64,000 nt of DNA from the NCBI RefSeq assembly GCF_037811135.1, contig NZ_CP149130.1:1670501-1734500 (forward strand), read 5' to 3'. Under the pieces are notes generated by a model that saw nothing but the letters and a program-made list of their open reading frames with translations, was not told the origin of the DNA and made no database searches. Both the position numbers and the translations under genes were made by a program. Below are positions 48,356 to 58,317 of the stretch, piece by piece (positions within the stretch are counted from its first letter, which is position 1; each line of letters opens with the position of its first letter). The DNA is from Aeromonas rivipollensis. Its GTDB lineage: Bacteria; Pseudomonadota; Gammaproteobacteria; Enterobacterales; Aeromonadaceae.

Positions 48356-49231
48356 ATGTCGGAAAGTGACAATAAAAAAGGTTGGTATTTCATTGTTTTT
48401 ATTTTAGTGCTTGTGCTTGGGATGTGGTTTTCATATCCATTCTGGAGTTATTTTTATAAGGATTTTTTCTATAACGCAGAGCTTTCCGAAATGGGAGTGT
48501 TTGGTGATTCTTATGGCGCGTTAAATACTCTTTTTTCAGCGCTGGCCTTCACCGGAATTATTGCGTCAATCTACTTTCAACAAGAGGAGTTAAAGGCAAC
48601 AAGAGAAGAGTTAGAGGCAACAAGAAATGAAATGAAAAATCAAGGCGTACAATTTGAAGCGCAAACCAAGGCATTAAACTTACAAGTTTTTGAGAATACA
48701 TTTTTTAATATGTTGAAGCTGCACAATGACATTGTGGAATCAATGTCTATTCGGGCTGGTAATGGTGGGGAGATTAACGGTAGACGTGGTTTTCAGAGAT
48801 TGTGCGATGAATATTATGGTTATCGACACAGCACAATGGATATAATTTTTTGCATACCTGGATACGAAGTTTTTTATATTCGGAATGAAACATATTTAGG
48901 ACACTACTTTAGGGTTTTGTATCAAATTGTTAATCTGGTTGATAGTTCTATATTGCTCGAGGAGCAGAAGGGAAAGTATATAGATATACTTCGAGCTCAA
49001 CTATCCACATATGAGTTGATTTTGCTGGCTGTACATGCTTTGAGTAAGCATGGAGGTGAAAGTCTTAAGGGGTTCGTCGAGAGGTATTGTCTTTTGGAGT
49101 ATATATCAATAGATTCGTTGAGTAATACTTTGGGTGGGTTTGTATATACCAAGGAAATTTTGACGAGCTATGCAATTAGTGCATACGGGCAACCAAGGGA
49201 AGAACTTCTAAGGTTTTTTGAACCATATTAA
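48356..49231 (+). CDS. Putative AbiC-type phage abortive-infection membrane protein
   Basis: 291 residues, clearly AT-rich. Two N-terminal membrane segments (about 10-30 and 55-73), a coiled coil of TREELEATRNEMKNQ repeats (about 75-105), then a cytoplasmic domain starting VFENTFFNMLKLHNDIVESM and containing GHYFRVLYQIVNLVD. This is the layout of the putative phage abortive infection (putAbiC) family. GGAG lies upstream of the ATG. Placed between cI and int, a usual site for lysogen-expressed anti-phage genes. Activity is inferred from family. Confidence 0.8.
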   Translation: MSESDNKKGWYFIVFILVLVLGMWFSYPFWSYFYKDFFYNAELSEMGVFGDSYGALNTLFSALAFTGIIASIYFQQEELKATREELEATRNEMKNQGVQFEAQTKALNLQVFENTFFNMLKLHNDIVESMSIRAGNGGEINGRRGFQRLCDEYYGYRHSTMDIIFCIPGYEVFYIRNETYLGHYFRVLYQIVNLVDSSILLEEQKGKYIDILRAQLSTYELILLAVHALSKHGGESLKGFVERYCLLEYISIDSLSNTLGGFVYTKEILTSYAISAYGQPREELLRFFEPY

Positions 49232-49308
49232 CCAACTATGGTTTGGTTGTAGGTTCGTATGTGATTGAGTGCCTGATAACAGCTAAATATGTAGGTAGGG
49301 GAAATGGA

Positions 49309-49707
49309 ATGCCTGTATTAATTATTTTGTATGTTGTAATGAGTACATTTCTATCATTTTGGGATTTTGAAATTGACGGAGAAACGTCGTACTCAGTAAA
49401 AAGCTCATTCATTTGGCAGACATTTTATATGTCTGAGGAGCAGATGAAAGTGTACTTCTCTGATTTGGATATGCTGCCAGTGCGTTCAGATATGGCGCTT
49501 GATGGGTTGGAGGTTGGGGATATCCACGATATTGCCAATAGCGAGCGACGCAGAAGGGGGATGGATGAGGTGGATTACCCGTGGCAGGGGCCTTTTTCCT
49601 TCGCCTATACCACTTATATCAGACCAGGTATCTTACTGGCTGTTGACTCCAATGCCTTTGAGTTTGAAATGGGGAAAAGTCTGCTGAAAGAACAATTGGG
49701 ACTATGA
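49309..49707 (+). CDS. Hypothetical protein between AbiC-like gene and integrase
   Basis: 132 residues from the ATG at 49309 with a GGGG ahead of it; the frame is open back to 49243. The first residues are hydrophobic (MPVLIILYVVMSTFLSFW). The rest is acidic, with SDMALDGLEVGDIHDIANSE. AT-rich first half, GC-richer end. Stop overlaps the int start by four bases. Function unknown; may be a partner of the upstream gene. Confidence 0.6.
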   Translation: MPVLIILYVVMSTFLSFWDFEIDGETSYSVKSSFIWQTFYMSEEQMKVYFSDLDMLPVRSDMALDGLEVGDIHDIANSERRRRGMDEVDYPWQGPFSFAYTTYIRPGILLAVDSNAFEFEMGKSLLKEQLGL

Positions 49708-50759
49708 CCGTCCGCAAACTCGATGACGACAAGCCGCTCCCCTGGCTAGCCGATGTGCGCCCGGGTGGCCGAGATGGCCCGCGTCGGCGCAAGCGGTTCG
49801 CCACCAAGGCGGAGGCCACCGCGTGGGAGACCTGGCAGCTTGAAGCGCATACTGCCAAGCCTTGGTTGGGGGAGGGGACGCCAGATGGCGAGGCGGCCGA
49901 TACGCGCCGGCTGTCGGATCTGGTCGAACGTTGGTTTGGTCTGCATGGCCAGAGCCTGCGAGATGGGGAACAGCGCCGCTCCAAGCTGTTGCTGATCTGC
50001 GAGAGCCTGGATAATCCGTTGGCCTGCGAGTTTACCGCCAATGACTTTGCCAAGTACCGGGAAGCACGCCTCACCGGGGTCGTCAGCGATCGCCGCGCCG
50101 CCACTCATGTCAGCAAAGGGGTCAGTGTCTCGACGGTGAACCGGGACCATGCCTATCTGCGGGCAGTGTTCAACGAGCTGAAGCGATTGGGAGAGTGGCA
50201 GGGGGATAATCCGTTGGCCGGAATGCGGCTCTACCGGGTGACGGAGTCGGAACTGGCATTTCTCTACCCGGATGAAATCAAGTCGCTGCTTGCTGCCTGT
50301 GATGCATCCAGCAACCCCGACCTTGGGGCAGTGGTGCGCCTTTGCCTGGCCACTGGGGCGCGCTGGGGGGAGATCCAGAACATGACCCAGTCACAGGTGG
50401 CGCAGAACCGGCTGACCTTCACCCACACCAAGGGGGGAAAACGCCGGACTGTACCTATCAACCAGGAGCTGAAAGCGCTCATTCCGAAACGCAGGGGCAA
50501 GTTGTTCAGCGAGTGCTATCACCACTTTGAAACAGCAATAAGCCGGGCCGATATCGAGCTGCCGGAGGGGCAGAGTACCCACGTGCTACGGCATACTTTC
50601 GCCAGCCACTTTATGATGAATGGTGGCAATATTCTGGTGCTGCAGAAGATACTCGGTCACTCGACCATCACCATGACGATGCGCTACGCCCACTTCGCCC
50701 CCGACCATCTTGAGGATGTTCTGCGGCTCAATCCGCTGACGGTGAACAAGCTGCGGTAG
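49704..50759 (+). CDS. int: Tyrosine-recombinase integrase
   Basis: 351 residues (P2 Int 337). Catalytic residues: Arg in ATGARWGEIQ, Lys in THTKGGKRR, HxxR in HVLRHTFASHF, His in LGHSTITMTMRY and the nucleophile Tyr in MRYAHF. N-terminal arm-binding and core-binding parts precede. It inserts the phage into tRNA-Leu; its stop codon overlaps the right arm repeat. Confidence 0.96.
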   Translation: MTVRKLDDDKPLPWLADVRPGGRDGPRRRKRFATKAEATAWETWQLEAHTAKPWLGEGTPDGEAADTRRLSDLVERWFGLHGQSLRDGEQRRSKLLLICESLDNPLACEFTANDFAKYREARLTGVVSDRRAATHVSKGVSVSTVNRDHAYLRAVFNELKRLGEWQGDNPLAGMRLYRVTESELAFLYPDEIKSLLAACDASSNPDLGAVVRLCLATGARWGEIQNMTQSQVAQNRLTFTHTKGGKRRTVPINQELKALIPKRRGKLFSECYHHFETAISRADIELPEGQSTHVLRHTFASHFMMNGGNILVLQKILGHSTITMTMRYAHFAPDHLEDVLRLNPLTVNKLR

Positions 50760-50781
50760 TGTCCACTTTTGATCCACACAG
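50758..50781 (+). repeat. Integrase arm-site candidate, right copy
   Basis: 23 of 24 bases match 9310-9333. The repeat starts within the int stop codon. The 90 bases from here to attR contain no gene and would be the P arm of attP. Confidence 0.6.
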
Positions 50782-50871
50782 CCCGCAGAACACCGCATTT
50801 TGCCACACTACACCGTGCGCATAAGTCATTGTTTTAAAATAAGTAATTGATTTCAAAGGGAAGCTCATGGC

Positions 50872-50927
50872 ATTTAAAATCCCTCGACGTTCGCGTCGTG
50901 CCGGTTCGATTCCGGCCTCGGGCACCA
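50872..50927 (+). repeat. attR: attR: right copy of 56-bp attachment repeat
   Basis: Identical to 9197-9252; the 3' part of tRNA-Leu without its 5' half, so not a functional tRNA. Preceded by a short unrelated stretch. Confidence 0.95.
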
Positions 50928-50957
50928 GTTATTGAAGAAAGAAATCAAAGATTTATA

Positions 50958-50985
50958 AAGGCCACTAGCGATAGTGGCCTTTTTG
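50958..50985 (+). terminator. Original tRNA-Leu terminator (chromosomal side)
   Basis: Same stem as at 9272 (AAGGCCACTA / TAGTGGCCTT) followed by T5. It was probably the terminator of the tRNA operon before integration. Confidence 0.8.
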
Positions 50986-51010
50986 TTTTTCTCCCAGTGT
51001 CCACATGCTT

Positions 51011-51048
51011 ATTCCCCATTCCCCATTCCCCATTCCCCATTCCCCATT
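51011..51048 (+). repeat. Short tandem repeat (ATTCCCC)5
   Basis: Five perfect 7-base units plus ATT, between attR and the 3' end of the LysR gene. Low-complexity repeat of this kind may vary in copy number. Confidence 0.95.
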
Positions 51049-51107
51049 GTGCTGCTGTCATGTCCAGTGGTGCAGAGTGCCTGGGATCTGTTGGTTGGCG
51101 CACGGTG

Positions 51108-52016
51108 TCAGAGCTGCAAGCGGAAACTGTCTATCACGGCCCTCAGCGAGGCAGGCAATTGCCTGTGGCCGGGATAATAGAGGAAGAAGCCAGGATAGCT
51201 GACGGACCAGTCTGCCAGCACCCGGATCAAGCGGCCGCTGGCAACCAGCTCGTCATATTCCGGGGTATGTGCGGTGTAGATGAGTCCTATGCCGTCCAGG
51301 GCGATACGGGTCATCATGGTGATGCTGTCGACCGTCAGCGGGCCCTTGACCTGCACCGCGCTCTGCCTTCCCTCTTTCTCGAACTCCCAGCGATACAGGG
51401 TGCTGGCGCTGATTTCCCGGCGGCCGATGCACGCATGGTGCTGCAAGTCGGCTGGTGTCAGGGGGATGGGGTGCCGATCGAAGTATGAGGGGGAACCATA
51501 GACAGCCGAATGGAGATCGGGCGTCAGGCGAACGGCACTCATGTCCTGTTGCACGTCGCTGCGAATGCGTACGCCCGCATCAAAGCCTTCACCTATGATG
51601 TCCACGAAGCCGTCATTGGTCGCCAGCTCCAGCTGGATGTCTGGATATTGGCGGAAAAATGCGGACAACTTCGGCAAAAATATCATCTCGGCCGCGATCC
51701 TTGGCATGTTGATCCTGACCCTTCCCTGTGGGCTGTCCCTGAACGCATTCACGCTCTCGAGGGCGCCGGCAATGGTGCGAAAGGCCGGTGCTACCTCTGC
51801 CAGCAGGGCCTGGCCTGCCTGTGTCGGCGACACTGTGCGGGTGGTGCGGTTGAGCAGTCTCACACCGAGGCGCTCTTCCAGGGCGCGCAAGGCATGGCTC
51901 AGCGTGGAGGTGGTCAAATTCAACCGTGCCGCCGCTTTGCGAAAGCTCTTCTCTTCGGCGACGGCAACAAATGCTGTCAGTTCTCCCCATTCACTGGTGC
52001 GCATAATGTCTCTCAT
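51108..52016 (-). CDS. LysR-family transcriptional regulator
   Basis: 302 residues. N-terminal winged HTH (SFRKAAARLNLTTSTLSHAL, about 24-43) and a co-inducer domain with PRIAAEMIFLPKLSAFFRQY and EGFDAGVRIR, of the subgroup that includes DsdC/AaeR-like and CrgA-like regulators. Divergent from an SDR gene that it probably controls. Ligand unknown. Confidence 0.92.
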   Translation of the reverse strand: MRDIMRTSEWGELTAFVAVAEEKSFRKAAARLNLTTSTLSHALRALEERLGVRLLNRTTRTVSPTQAGQALLAEVAPAFRTIAGALESVNAFRDSPQGRVRINMPRIAAEMIFLPKLSAFFRQYPDIQLELATNDGFVDIIGEGFDAGVRIRSDVQQDMSAVRLTPDLHSAVYGSPSYFDRHPIPLTPADLQHHACIGRREISASTLYRWEFEKEGRQSAVQVKGPLTVDSITMMTRIALDGIGLIYTAHTPEYDELVASGRLIRVLADWSVSYPGFFLYYPGHRQLPASLRAVIDSFRLQL

Positions 52017-52056
52017 TGATGAATCTGGGCCAACAAATCATGGGATATAACCTGAC

Positions 52057-52072
52057 TTATTCATAACAATAA
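52057..52072. promoter_or_regulatory. Possible LysR binding site
   Basis: Inverted repeat TTATT-N6-AATAA in the middle of the 107-base gap between the divergent LysR and SDR genes. Only position and symmetry support it. Confidence 0.35.
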
Positions 52073-52123
52073 ATCGACCTATAGTCTGACCTCCATTGAA
52101 TTCTGTCATTTAGGAGGTAACAC

Positions 52124-52897
52124 ATGTCTCACTCATTACGCCTGCAAGATCGTGTCGCACTGGTCACCGGAGGTGGAACCGGCATCGGCCGGGCCGCGGC
52201 GCTGGCGTTTGCCCGTGACGGTGCCAGGGTGGTGGTCGCCGGGCGGCGGGAGGCCGAATTGCTGGGCACGGTCGCATTGATCCGCCAGCAGGGGGGCGAT
52301 GCGCTTGCCGTGCCCACGGATGTGTCGGACAGCGCCCAGGTTCAGGCGCTGGTGACGACCACGCTGGCCCATTTCGGGCGTCTTGATGCGGCGTTCAATA
52401 ACGCCGGCGTGGAAGGGTTTGCCCCGATCGGTGAGATGAGCGAGGCCGACTTTGATCGGCTGATCGCCACCAATCTGAAAGGGGTGTGGCTCTCCATCAA
52501 GTACGAGCTGGCCGCGATGAGCAGGGCCGGCCAGGGGGGGGCTATCGTCAATACCTCCTCCTGGCTGGCCCAGGGGGCAAGCATGGGCTCGGCAGCATAC
52601 TCTGCCAGCAAAGGGGGGTTGGACGCCATGGTCCGTGCCATGGCACTGGAGGCAGGCTCGCACCAAGTTCGCATCAACAACGTCAATCCCGGCATCATAG
52701 ACACGCCGATGGCACAGCGGATGGGGGCCAACGACGAGACGCTCAAACCCTTCGTGCATCTGACACCGCTCGGACGGGTCGGGCAACCGGACGACGTCGG
52801 GGATGTGGTGGCCTGGTTGTGCAGCGATGAAGCCCGCTTCGTCACCGGGCAGAGCCTGCTGGTGGACGGCGGTTTCACCATTGCCGGATGGCGCTGA
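52124..52897 (+). CDS. Short-chain dehydrogenase/reductase
   Basis: 257 residues. Rossmann motif TGGGTGIGRAAALAFA (about 15-30), NNAG, and the catalytic Ser/Tyr-x3-Lys in NTSSWLAQ and YSASKGG. C-terminal GFTIAGW typical of classical SDRs. AGGAGGT precedes the ATG. Substrate not predictable; probably regulated by the divergent LysR protein. Confidence 0.93.
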   Translation: MSHSLRLQDRVALVTGGGTGIGRAAALAFARDGARVVVAGRREAELLGTVALIRQQGGDALAVPTDVSDSAQVQALVTTTLAHFGRLDAAFNNAGVEGFAPIGEMSEADFDRLIATNLKGVWLSIKYELAAMSRAGQGGAIVNTSSWLAQGASMGSAAYSASKGGLDAMVRAMALEAGSHQVRINNVNPGIIDTPMAQRMGANDETLKPFVHLTPLGRVGQPDDVGDVVAWLCSDEARFVTGQSLLVDGGFTIAGWR

Positions 52898-53027
52898 TCG
52901 AGGGGTTACCCCTGGCACCAGAAGATACTCCTCGGAGTCACCTCTGATCCCGATGAAATGACGTTGCCCATCGATTGACTGCCGTGCGGGTTGTCGGTGA
53001 TCAGGGCGTCACCGATTGGCGAGACGA

Positions 53028-53054
53028 AAAGCGCCGGCAGGTTACCGGCGCTTT
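53028..53054. terminator. Bidirectional terminator between SDR and lipoprotein genes
   Basis: Stem AAAGCGCCGG / CCGGCGCTTT with a 7-base loop, between convergent genes. Confidence 0.75.
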
Positions 53055-53118
53055 CTGGTCTTGTCGTATTCGACGATGGGGCTTGGGTGAGCCTCGGTTT
53101 GCAGGGGCGATGGCCTGG

Positions 53119-53268
53119 CTAATAGGTCAGGTAGCTGCTGCCACCCCCGCTCTTGCCGCCGGCGTTGCTGCCGTCGTCCCCGGTCGGGGGAGGACCCGAG
53201 CCGTCGGAGGAGGCGCAGGCAACCAGCAAGAGCTGCGCTGCTATCAGGCAGATTTTCCATATTTTCAT
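53119..53268 (-). CDS. Small lipoprotein
   Basis: 49 residues from the ATG at 53268. Signal peptide ending in a lipobox (MKIWKICLIAAQLLLVAC), then a short Ser/Gly/Asp-rich tail. No family known. AGGACA lies upstream of the start. Confidence 0.7.
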   Translation of the reverse strand: MKIWKICLIAAQLLLVACASSDGSGPPPTGDDGSNAGGKSGGGSSYLTY

Positions 53269-53506
53269 GATGTTGTCCTTTACTGCTTGGCCTGTCCCGC
53301 GGCCGCTCTGAAGGAGCCGGTCAAGCCGGACAAGCAAGCATGAGTTTAGCCCACCGCCTCTTTTTCATCTGTGGCTCACACCGCTCAGGCCATGCCCCAG
53401 GCGGCCCATGAGCCAGTCCCATGGGCCAACTGCAGTCATGGCTCTCCCCTTGACCGGCGCTCTCCCCTTGATGGAAGCTGGTGCCTGCTCATACAAGGAC
53501 GAAGAT

Positions 53507-54130
53507 ATGGTACTGATACTGGGCAAGGCGTCGTCAATCAATGTGCGCAAGGTGTTGTGGGCCTGCGCCGAGCTGGATCTCCCTTTCGAGCGGGAGGAGT
53601 GGGGGAGCGGTTTTCAGTCCACCCGGAGCGCCGAGTTCCTGGCGTTGAATCCCAATGGGATGGTCCCGGTCATGAGAGATGGGGACTTCACCCTGTGGGA
53701 ATCGAACAGCATCATCCGATATCTGGCGACGCGCTATGGTGACGGCGCGCTCTATCCCGCCGAGGCGCGGGCAAGGGCCAGGGTCGATCAATGGATGGAT
53801 TGGCAGTCGTCGGACTTGAACCGCGCCTGGAGCTACGGCTTCATGTCGCTGGTCAGGCACTCCCCCGCCCATCAGGACAGCCAGGCGATGGAGGCGAGTT
53901 GTGCCGAGTGGTCCAGGTACATGCAGATCCTGGACAGGCAGCTCGAGGCTACCGGCGGCTATGTGGCCGGGAGCCGCTTCTCGCTGGCGGACATTCCCGT
54001 CGGCCTGTCGGTGAATCGCTGGTTCCATACCCCCTTCGAGCGCCCGCCACTCGCGGCGGTGAGCGATTACTACGAACGATTGAGCGAGCGCCACGGCTTC
54101 TGTCTGTATGGCAATAACGGGATCCCATAG
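53507..54130 (+). CDS. Glutathione S-transferase family protein
   Basis: 207 residues from the ATG at 53507 with AAGGAC upstream. N-terminal thioredoxin-like domain ([29 protein letters not shown], and [10 protein letters not shown] binding the gamma-glutamyl part), then an all-helical C-terminal domain with FSLADIPVG. Single-gene unit. Substrate unknown. Confidence 0.92.
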   Translation: MVLILGKASSINVRKVLWACAELDLPFEREEWGSGFQSTRSAEFLALNPNGMVPVMRDGDFTLWESNSIIRYLATRYGDGALYPAEARARARVDQWMDWQSSDLNRAWSYGFMSLVRHSPAHQDSQAMEASCAEWSRYMQILDRQLEATGGYVAGSRFSLADIPVGLSVNRWFHTPFERPPLAAVSDYYERLSERHGFCLYGNNGIP

Positions 54131-54265
54131 GCGCAAGCACCAGATCTGCACCAGTGCCGCACCTGCCCACCTCGACAGGTCAGCGCCTCACGAGCCCCGG
54201 CGCCTGGCTGGGCGACTTTCCCTGCCAGCTACGCCGGGGCGAAAGGAGTTGTTCGCCCATAAAAA

Positions 54266-54288
54266 ATCCGAAACCCAAGGTTTCGGAT
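54266..54288 (-). terminator. Terminator for the YeaQ-like gene
   Basis: Stem ATCCGAAACC / GGTTTCGGAT around a CAA loop; on the minus strand a T6 run follows. It also lies after the GST gene but the T tract favours the minus strand. Confidence 0.8.
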
Positions 54289-54339
54289 CCTGGCACGGGG
54301 GCATACACAGCGAGTGCTGACAGGGGCGGGCTCAGCGGC

Positions 54340-54591
54340 TCAGCTGCGGATCTTGTTGTAGAAAAACAGCACTATCAAGGCACCCACTGTGGCGATAAGG
54401 ATGCTCGGCAGGTTGAAGCCGGTGACTGTCCCCATGCCCAGCAGGGTGCCGATGTAACCACCCACCATGGCGCCTATGACCCCCAGGATCACCGTCATGA
54501 AGAAACCACCCCCATCCTTGCCCGGCATTATCCACTTGGCCAGGATGCCGACGATCAATCCCAATACAACCCAGGTAAGAAATCCCATCAT
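54340..54591 (-). CDS. GlsB/YeaQ/YmgE family membrane protein
   Basis: 83 residues with three membrane segments and the glycine-rich pattern GLIVGILAKWIMPGKDGGG and GVIGAMVGGYIGTLLG that marks the family (also called transglycosylase-associated proteins, although no such activity is shown). Often stress-induced. Confidence 0.92.
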   Translation of the reverse strand: MMGFLTWVVLGLIVGILAKWIMPGKDGGGFFMTVILGVIGAMVGGYIGTLLGMGTVTGFNLPSILIATVGALIVLFFYNKIRS

Positions 54592-54711
54592 CTAGTCCTC
54601 ATTTGTGTGCACAGACACAGAGTATATGCAGGGTTCGGCGTTGCATCCTGTTCGGGGCGGGGGTGGGACAGACGTTGTCATATGGGAATCCCTTATCCCC
54701 GAGGGGGACCC

Positions 54712-55440
54712 TCACTCGGGGAGGGGGCGACTCTCGAGCCGCTGGCCTTGCGGGGAGCAGCTCAGCACGGATCCTTGCTCGAACCAGTCTCCCAGCACTA
54801 TGCGCCGCGCCGGCTTGCCGTCCAGCATGAAGTCATGGACGGCGGGCCTGTGGGTGTGTCCATGGATAAGCAGCTGGCAGCCATGCTGGCGCAGCAGCGC
54901 ATCGACCGCCGCCGGGGTCACATCCATGATGATCTGTGGCTTGCCGGCATTCTCCATCTGGCTCTGGCCCCGCATCTTGCAGGCGATGGCCTGGCGGCGG
55001 GCCAGCGGCAGGCGCAGGAAGAGCCAGCGCAGCCACTTCTGCTGGGTGATGCGGCGAAACTTCTGATAGCCCTCATCCAGGGTGCAGAGCAGGTCCCCGT
55101 GGCTCAGCAGCACCCGCTCCCCGTAGAGATCGATGACGCAGGGGTCGCCAAGCAGCGTCATGCCCGCCCGTTTGGCGAAGGCCTTGCCCAGCAGGAAGTC
55201 GCGGTTGCCGTGGATGAAGTAGATGGGCACGTCCTGCCGGCTCAGGGCCAGGAAGGCCTCGGCCACCTGGTGGTGGAGCGGGTTGGGATCGTCGTCGCCA
55301 ATCCAGAATTCGAACAGATCTCCCAGCACATAGAGGGCATCGGCCTTGGGGGCGTCGCGCTCGAGAAAACGCACCAGTGCGGCTGTCATGTCGGGCCGCT
55401 GGGCGCACAGGTGAATGTCACTGATAAAAAGGGTGCTCAT
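54712..55440 (-). CDS. lpxH: UDP-2,3-diacylglucosamine diphosphatase LpxH
   Basis: 242 residues from the ATG at 55440. Metallophosphoesterase motifs SDIHLC, GDLFEFWIGDD, GNRDFLLG and HGHTHRP are all present. It makes lipid X in lipid A synthesis. Transcribed after ppiB and the DUF4269-like gene; overlaps the latter as ATGA. Confidence 0.96.
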   Translation of the reverse strand: MSTLFISDIHLCAQRPDMTAALVRFLERDAPKADALYVLGDLFEFWIGDDDPNPLHHQVAEAFLALSRQDVPIYFIHGNRDFLLGKAFAKRAGMTLLGDPCVIDLYGERVLLSHGDLLCTLDEGYQKFRRITQQKWLRWLFLRLPLARRQAIACKMRGQSQMENAGKPQIIMDVTPAAVDALLRQHGCQLLIHGHTHRPAVHDFMLDGKPARRIVLGDWFEQGSVLSCSPQGQRLESRPLPE

Positions 55441-56150
55441 GATGTGGGATGAGTGCTCTTGATGGGTTCCGGGCAAAGGGGGGCAGGGGAGCCTGCCGGG
55501 GTGGACGAGTCGCACTGGGATGGGGCCTGCCAGTGGAGCGCGGCAAGGTCGCGCCCCTCCAGGGTCAGCAGCGCGGCGTAAGGATCGCCGCCAAGGCCAA
55601 GCAGACGGCAGATGGCCGCCTCTCCCTTGAGCCCTGCCTCGAGGCGAAGGCGCAGCACGGCCTGATAGAAGTCGTGGCCAAAGTGCCCCAGCAGGGCGGC
55701 CATCAGGCTGAGGTGACGCCAGCCGTTGAGCGTCTCAAGCGGGGCTTGGGTGACATAGAGCTCCACCGGCCAGCGCGCCTGATCCGGGCCTGTCAGGGTC
55801 TGCTCCAGCAGCCACACCTGGTGCCCCTTGTCGCTGGCCGTCCAGCCCTGCTCACGCAAGAGGGCGGCGAGGCGCGCGGGATCAGGGTGCTGGCAGAGGA
55901 TGTCGAGATCGCTCCCGGGCCGATCGAGCCCGATGGCGACGGTGCTCACCAGCGCCAGGTCCTGGCACAGGCGTTCAAGCGCGTCCCAGCATCCCGTCGT
56001 CAGCAGGGCATGGGCGGAGCGCTGGCGGGGATTGCCCTGGGCCAGATAGTCGAGGCGGCGCCAGTTGGCGGGGGTGGCCTGCGCAGATGGAAAAACTGCG
56101 GCCGGGGCCGCAGTTAGATCAGTGCCCAGAAGGCGACAATCACTCAGCAA
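55437..56150 (-). CDS. DUF4269-like protein (nucleotidyltransferase-like)
   Basis: 237 residues. The core [35 protein letters not shown] and [20 protein letters not shown] fits the DUF4269 family, with a GSDLD motif reminiscent of nucleotidyltransferases. Catalytic activity is not demonstrated. Between ppiB and lpxH with overlaps on both sides, so one operon. Confidence 0.75.
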   Translation of the reverse strand: MLSDCRLLGTDLTAAPAAVFPSAQATPANWRRLDYLAQGNPRQRSAHALLTTGCWDALERLCQDLALVSTVAIGLDRPGSDLDILCQHPDPARLAALLREQGWTASDKGHQVWLLEQTLTGPDQARWPVELYVTQAPLETLNGWRHLSLMAALLGHFGHDFYQAVLRLRLEAGLKGEAAICRLLGLGGDPYAALLTLEGRDLAALHWQAPSQCDSSTPAGSPAPLCPEPIKSTHPTS

Positions 56151-56637
56151 GGGTCACCTTGGTGATGACGACGTCTTCGGTCGGCACGTCTTGATGCATG
56201 CGGCCGTAGTTGCCGGTCTTGACGCCCTTGATCTTGTTGACCACGTCCATGCCGGCGGTGACTTCACCGAACACGCAGTAGCCGAAGCCCTGGGTGGTGG
56301 GGGACTTGAAGTCCAGGAAGTCGTTGTTGTTCACGTTGATGAAGAACTGGGCGCTGGCGGAGTGCGGCTCGCTGGTGCGGGCCATGGCGATGGTGCCAAT
56401 CTTGTTGGACAGGCCGTTGGCCGCCTCGTTCTTGATGGGGGCGCGGGTCTCTTTCTCTTCGAAGCCAGGGGCATAGCCGCCGCCCTGGATCATGAAGCCG
56501 TCGATGACGCGGTGGAAGATGGTGTTGTCGTAGTGACCGTCACGGCAGTATTGCAGGAAGTTGGCCACGGTCTCGGGGGCTTTTTCCGCGTTCAGGGTCA
56601 GGGTGATGTCGCCGTGGTTGGTGTGCAGAGTAACCAT
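56140..56637 (-). CDS. ppiB: Peptidyl-prolyl cis-trans isomerase B (cyclophilin)
   Basis: 165 residues from the ATG at 56637, same length as E. coli PpiB (164). Cyclophilin motifs [14 protein letters not shown] and [20 protein letters not shown] are complete. No signal peptide, so cytoplasmic. Divergent from cysS, as in E. coli. Confidence 0.96.
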   Translation of the reverse strand: MVTLHTNHGDITLTLNAEKAPETVANFLQYCRDGHYDNTIFHRVIDGFMIQGGGYAPGFEEKETRAPIKNEAANGLSNKIGTIAMARTSEPHSASAQFFINVNNNDFLDFKSPTTQGFGYCVFGEVTAGMDVVNKIKGVKTGNYGRMHQDVPTEDVVITKVTLAE

Positions 56638-56840
56638 GATATGTCCTTTCAAATGTTGCGCGAGCACGAAGCCGGCTCGCGGCTGTTGCATGGGCTATGG
56701 CCTAAAGTGGTGGCAATTCTAGCCCATCAAGGGGCTGCGGCATAGATGGCATGGGGGATCCGGCGCTTTTTCTGCCTCGTTTTCTCCACCGGATGCGGTT
56801 AGAATGTCAGGCCATTTTACTCACAGGCAGTGGTCATAAG

Positions 56841-58217
<1,377 letters not shown>

Positions 58218-58244
58218 GGCCCGCCGGTTGACGACCTGACGCAG

Positions 58245-58273
58245 AGCGCAGCCCTTGGGCTGCGCTTTTTTTT
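58245..58273 (+). terminator. Terminator after cysS
   Basis: Stem AGCGCAGCCC / GGGCTGCGCT with a TT loop and a long T run. Confidence 0.92.
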
Positions 58274-58317
58274 CAGGGCGCTCCGTCCATGCAATCGAAC
58301 ATAAGGAAGATGGCACC

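Larger units (their letters stand above)
9197..50927. mobile_element. P2-like temperate myophage prophage in tRNA-Leu
   Basis: About 41.7 kb bounded by 56-bp direct repeats. It contains recognisable homologues of nearly all P2 structural genes in P2 order (D, U, T, E'/E, FII, FI, fibre genes, I, J, W, V, S, R, lysis, X, L, M, N, O, P, Q), a cos site, replication gene A, ogr, cII, cox-like, cro-like and cI genes, and an integrase beside attR. No frameshift or stop was seen in any core gene, so it may be inducible. It is several kb larger than P2 because of inserted AT-rich genes. The cII and cI types recall the Vibrio K139 / Aeromonas phiO18P group (inference). Confidence 0.95.

Noticed and set aside
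50872-50927. Second tRNA-Leu gene
   Set aside because: Only the 3' part is present; it is the attR copy.
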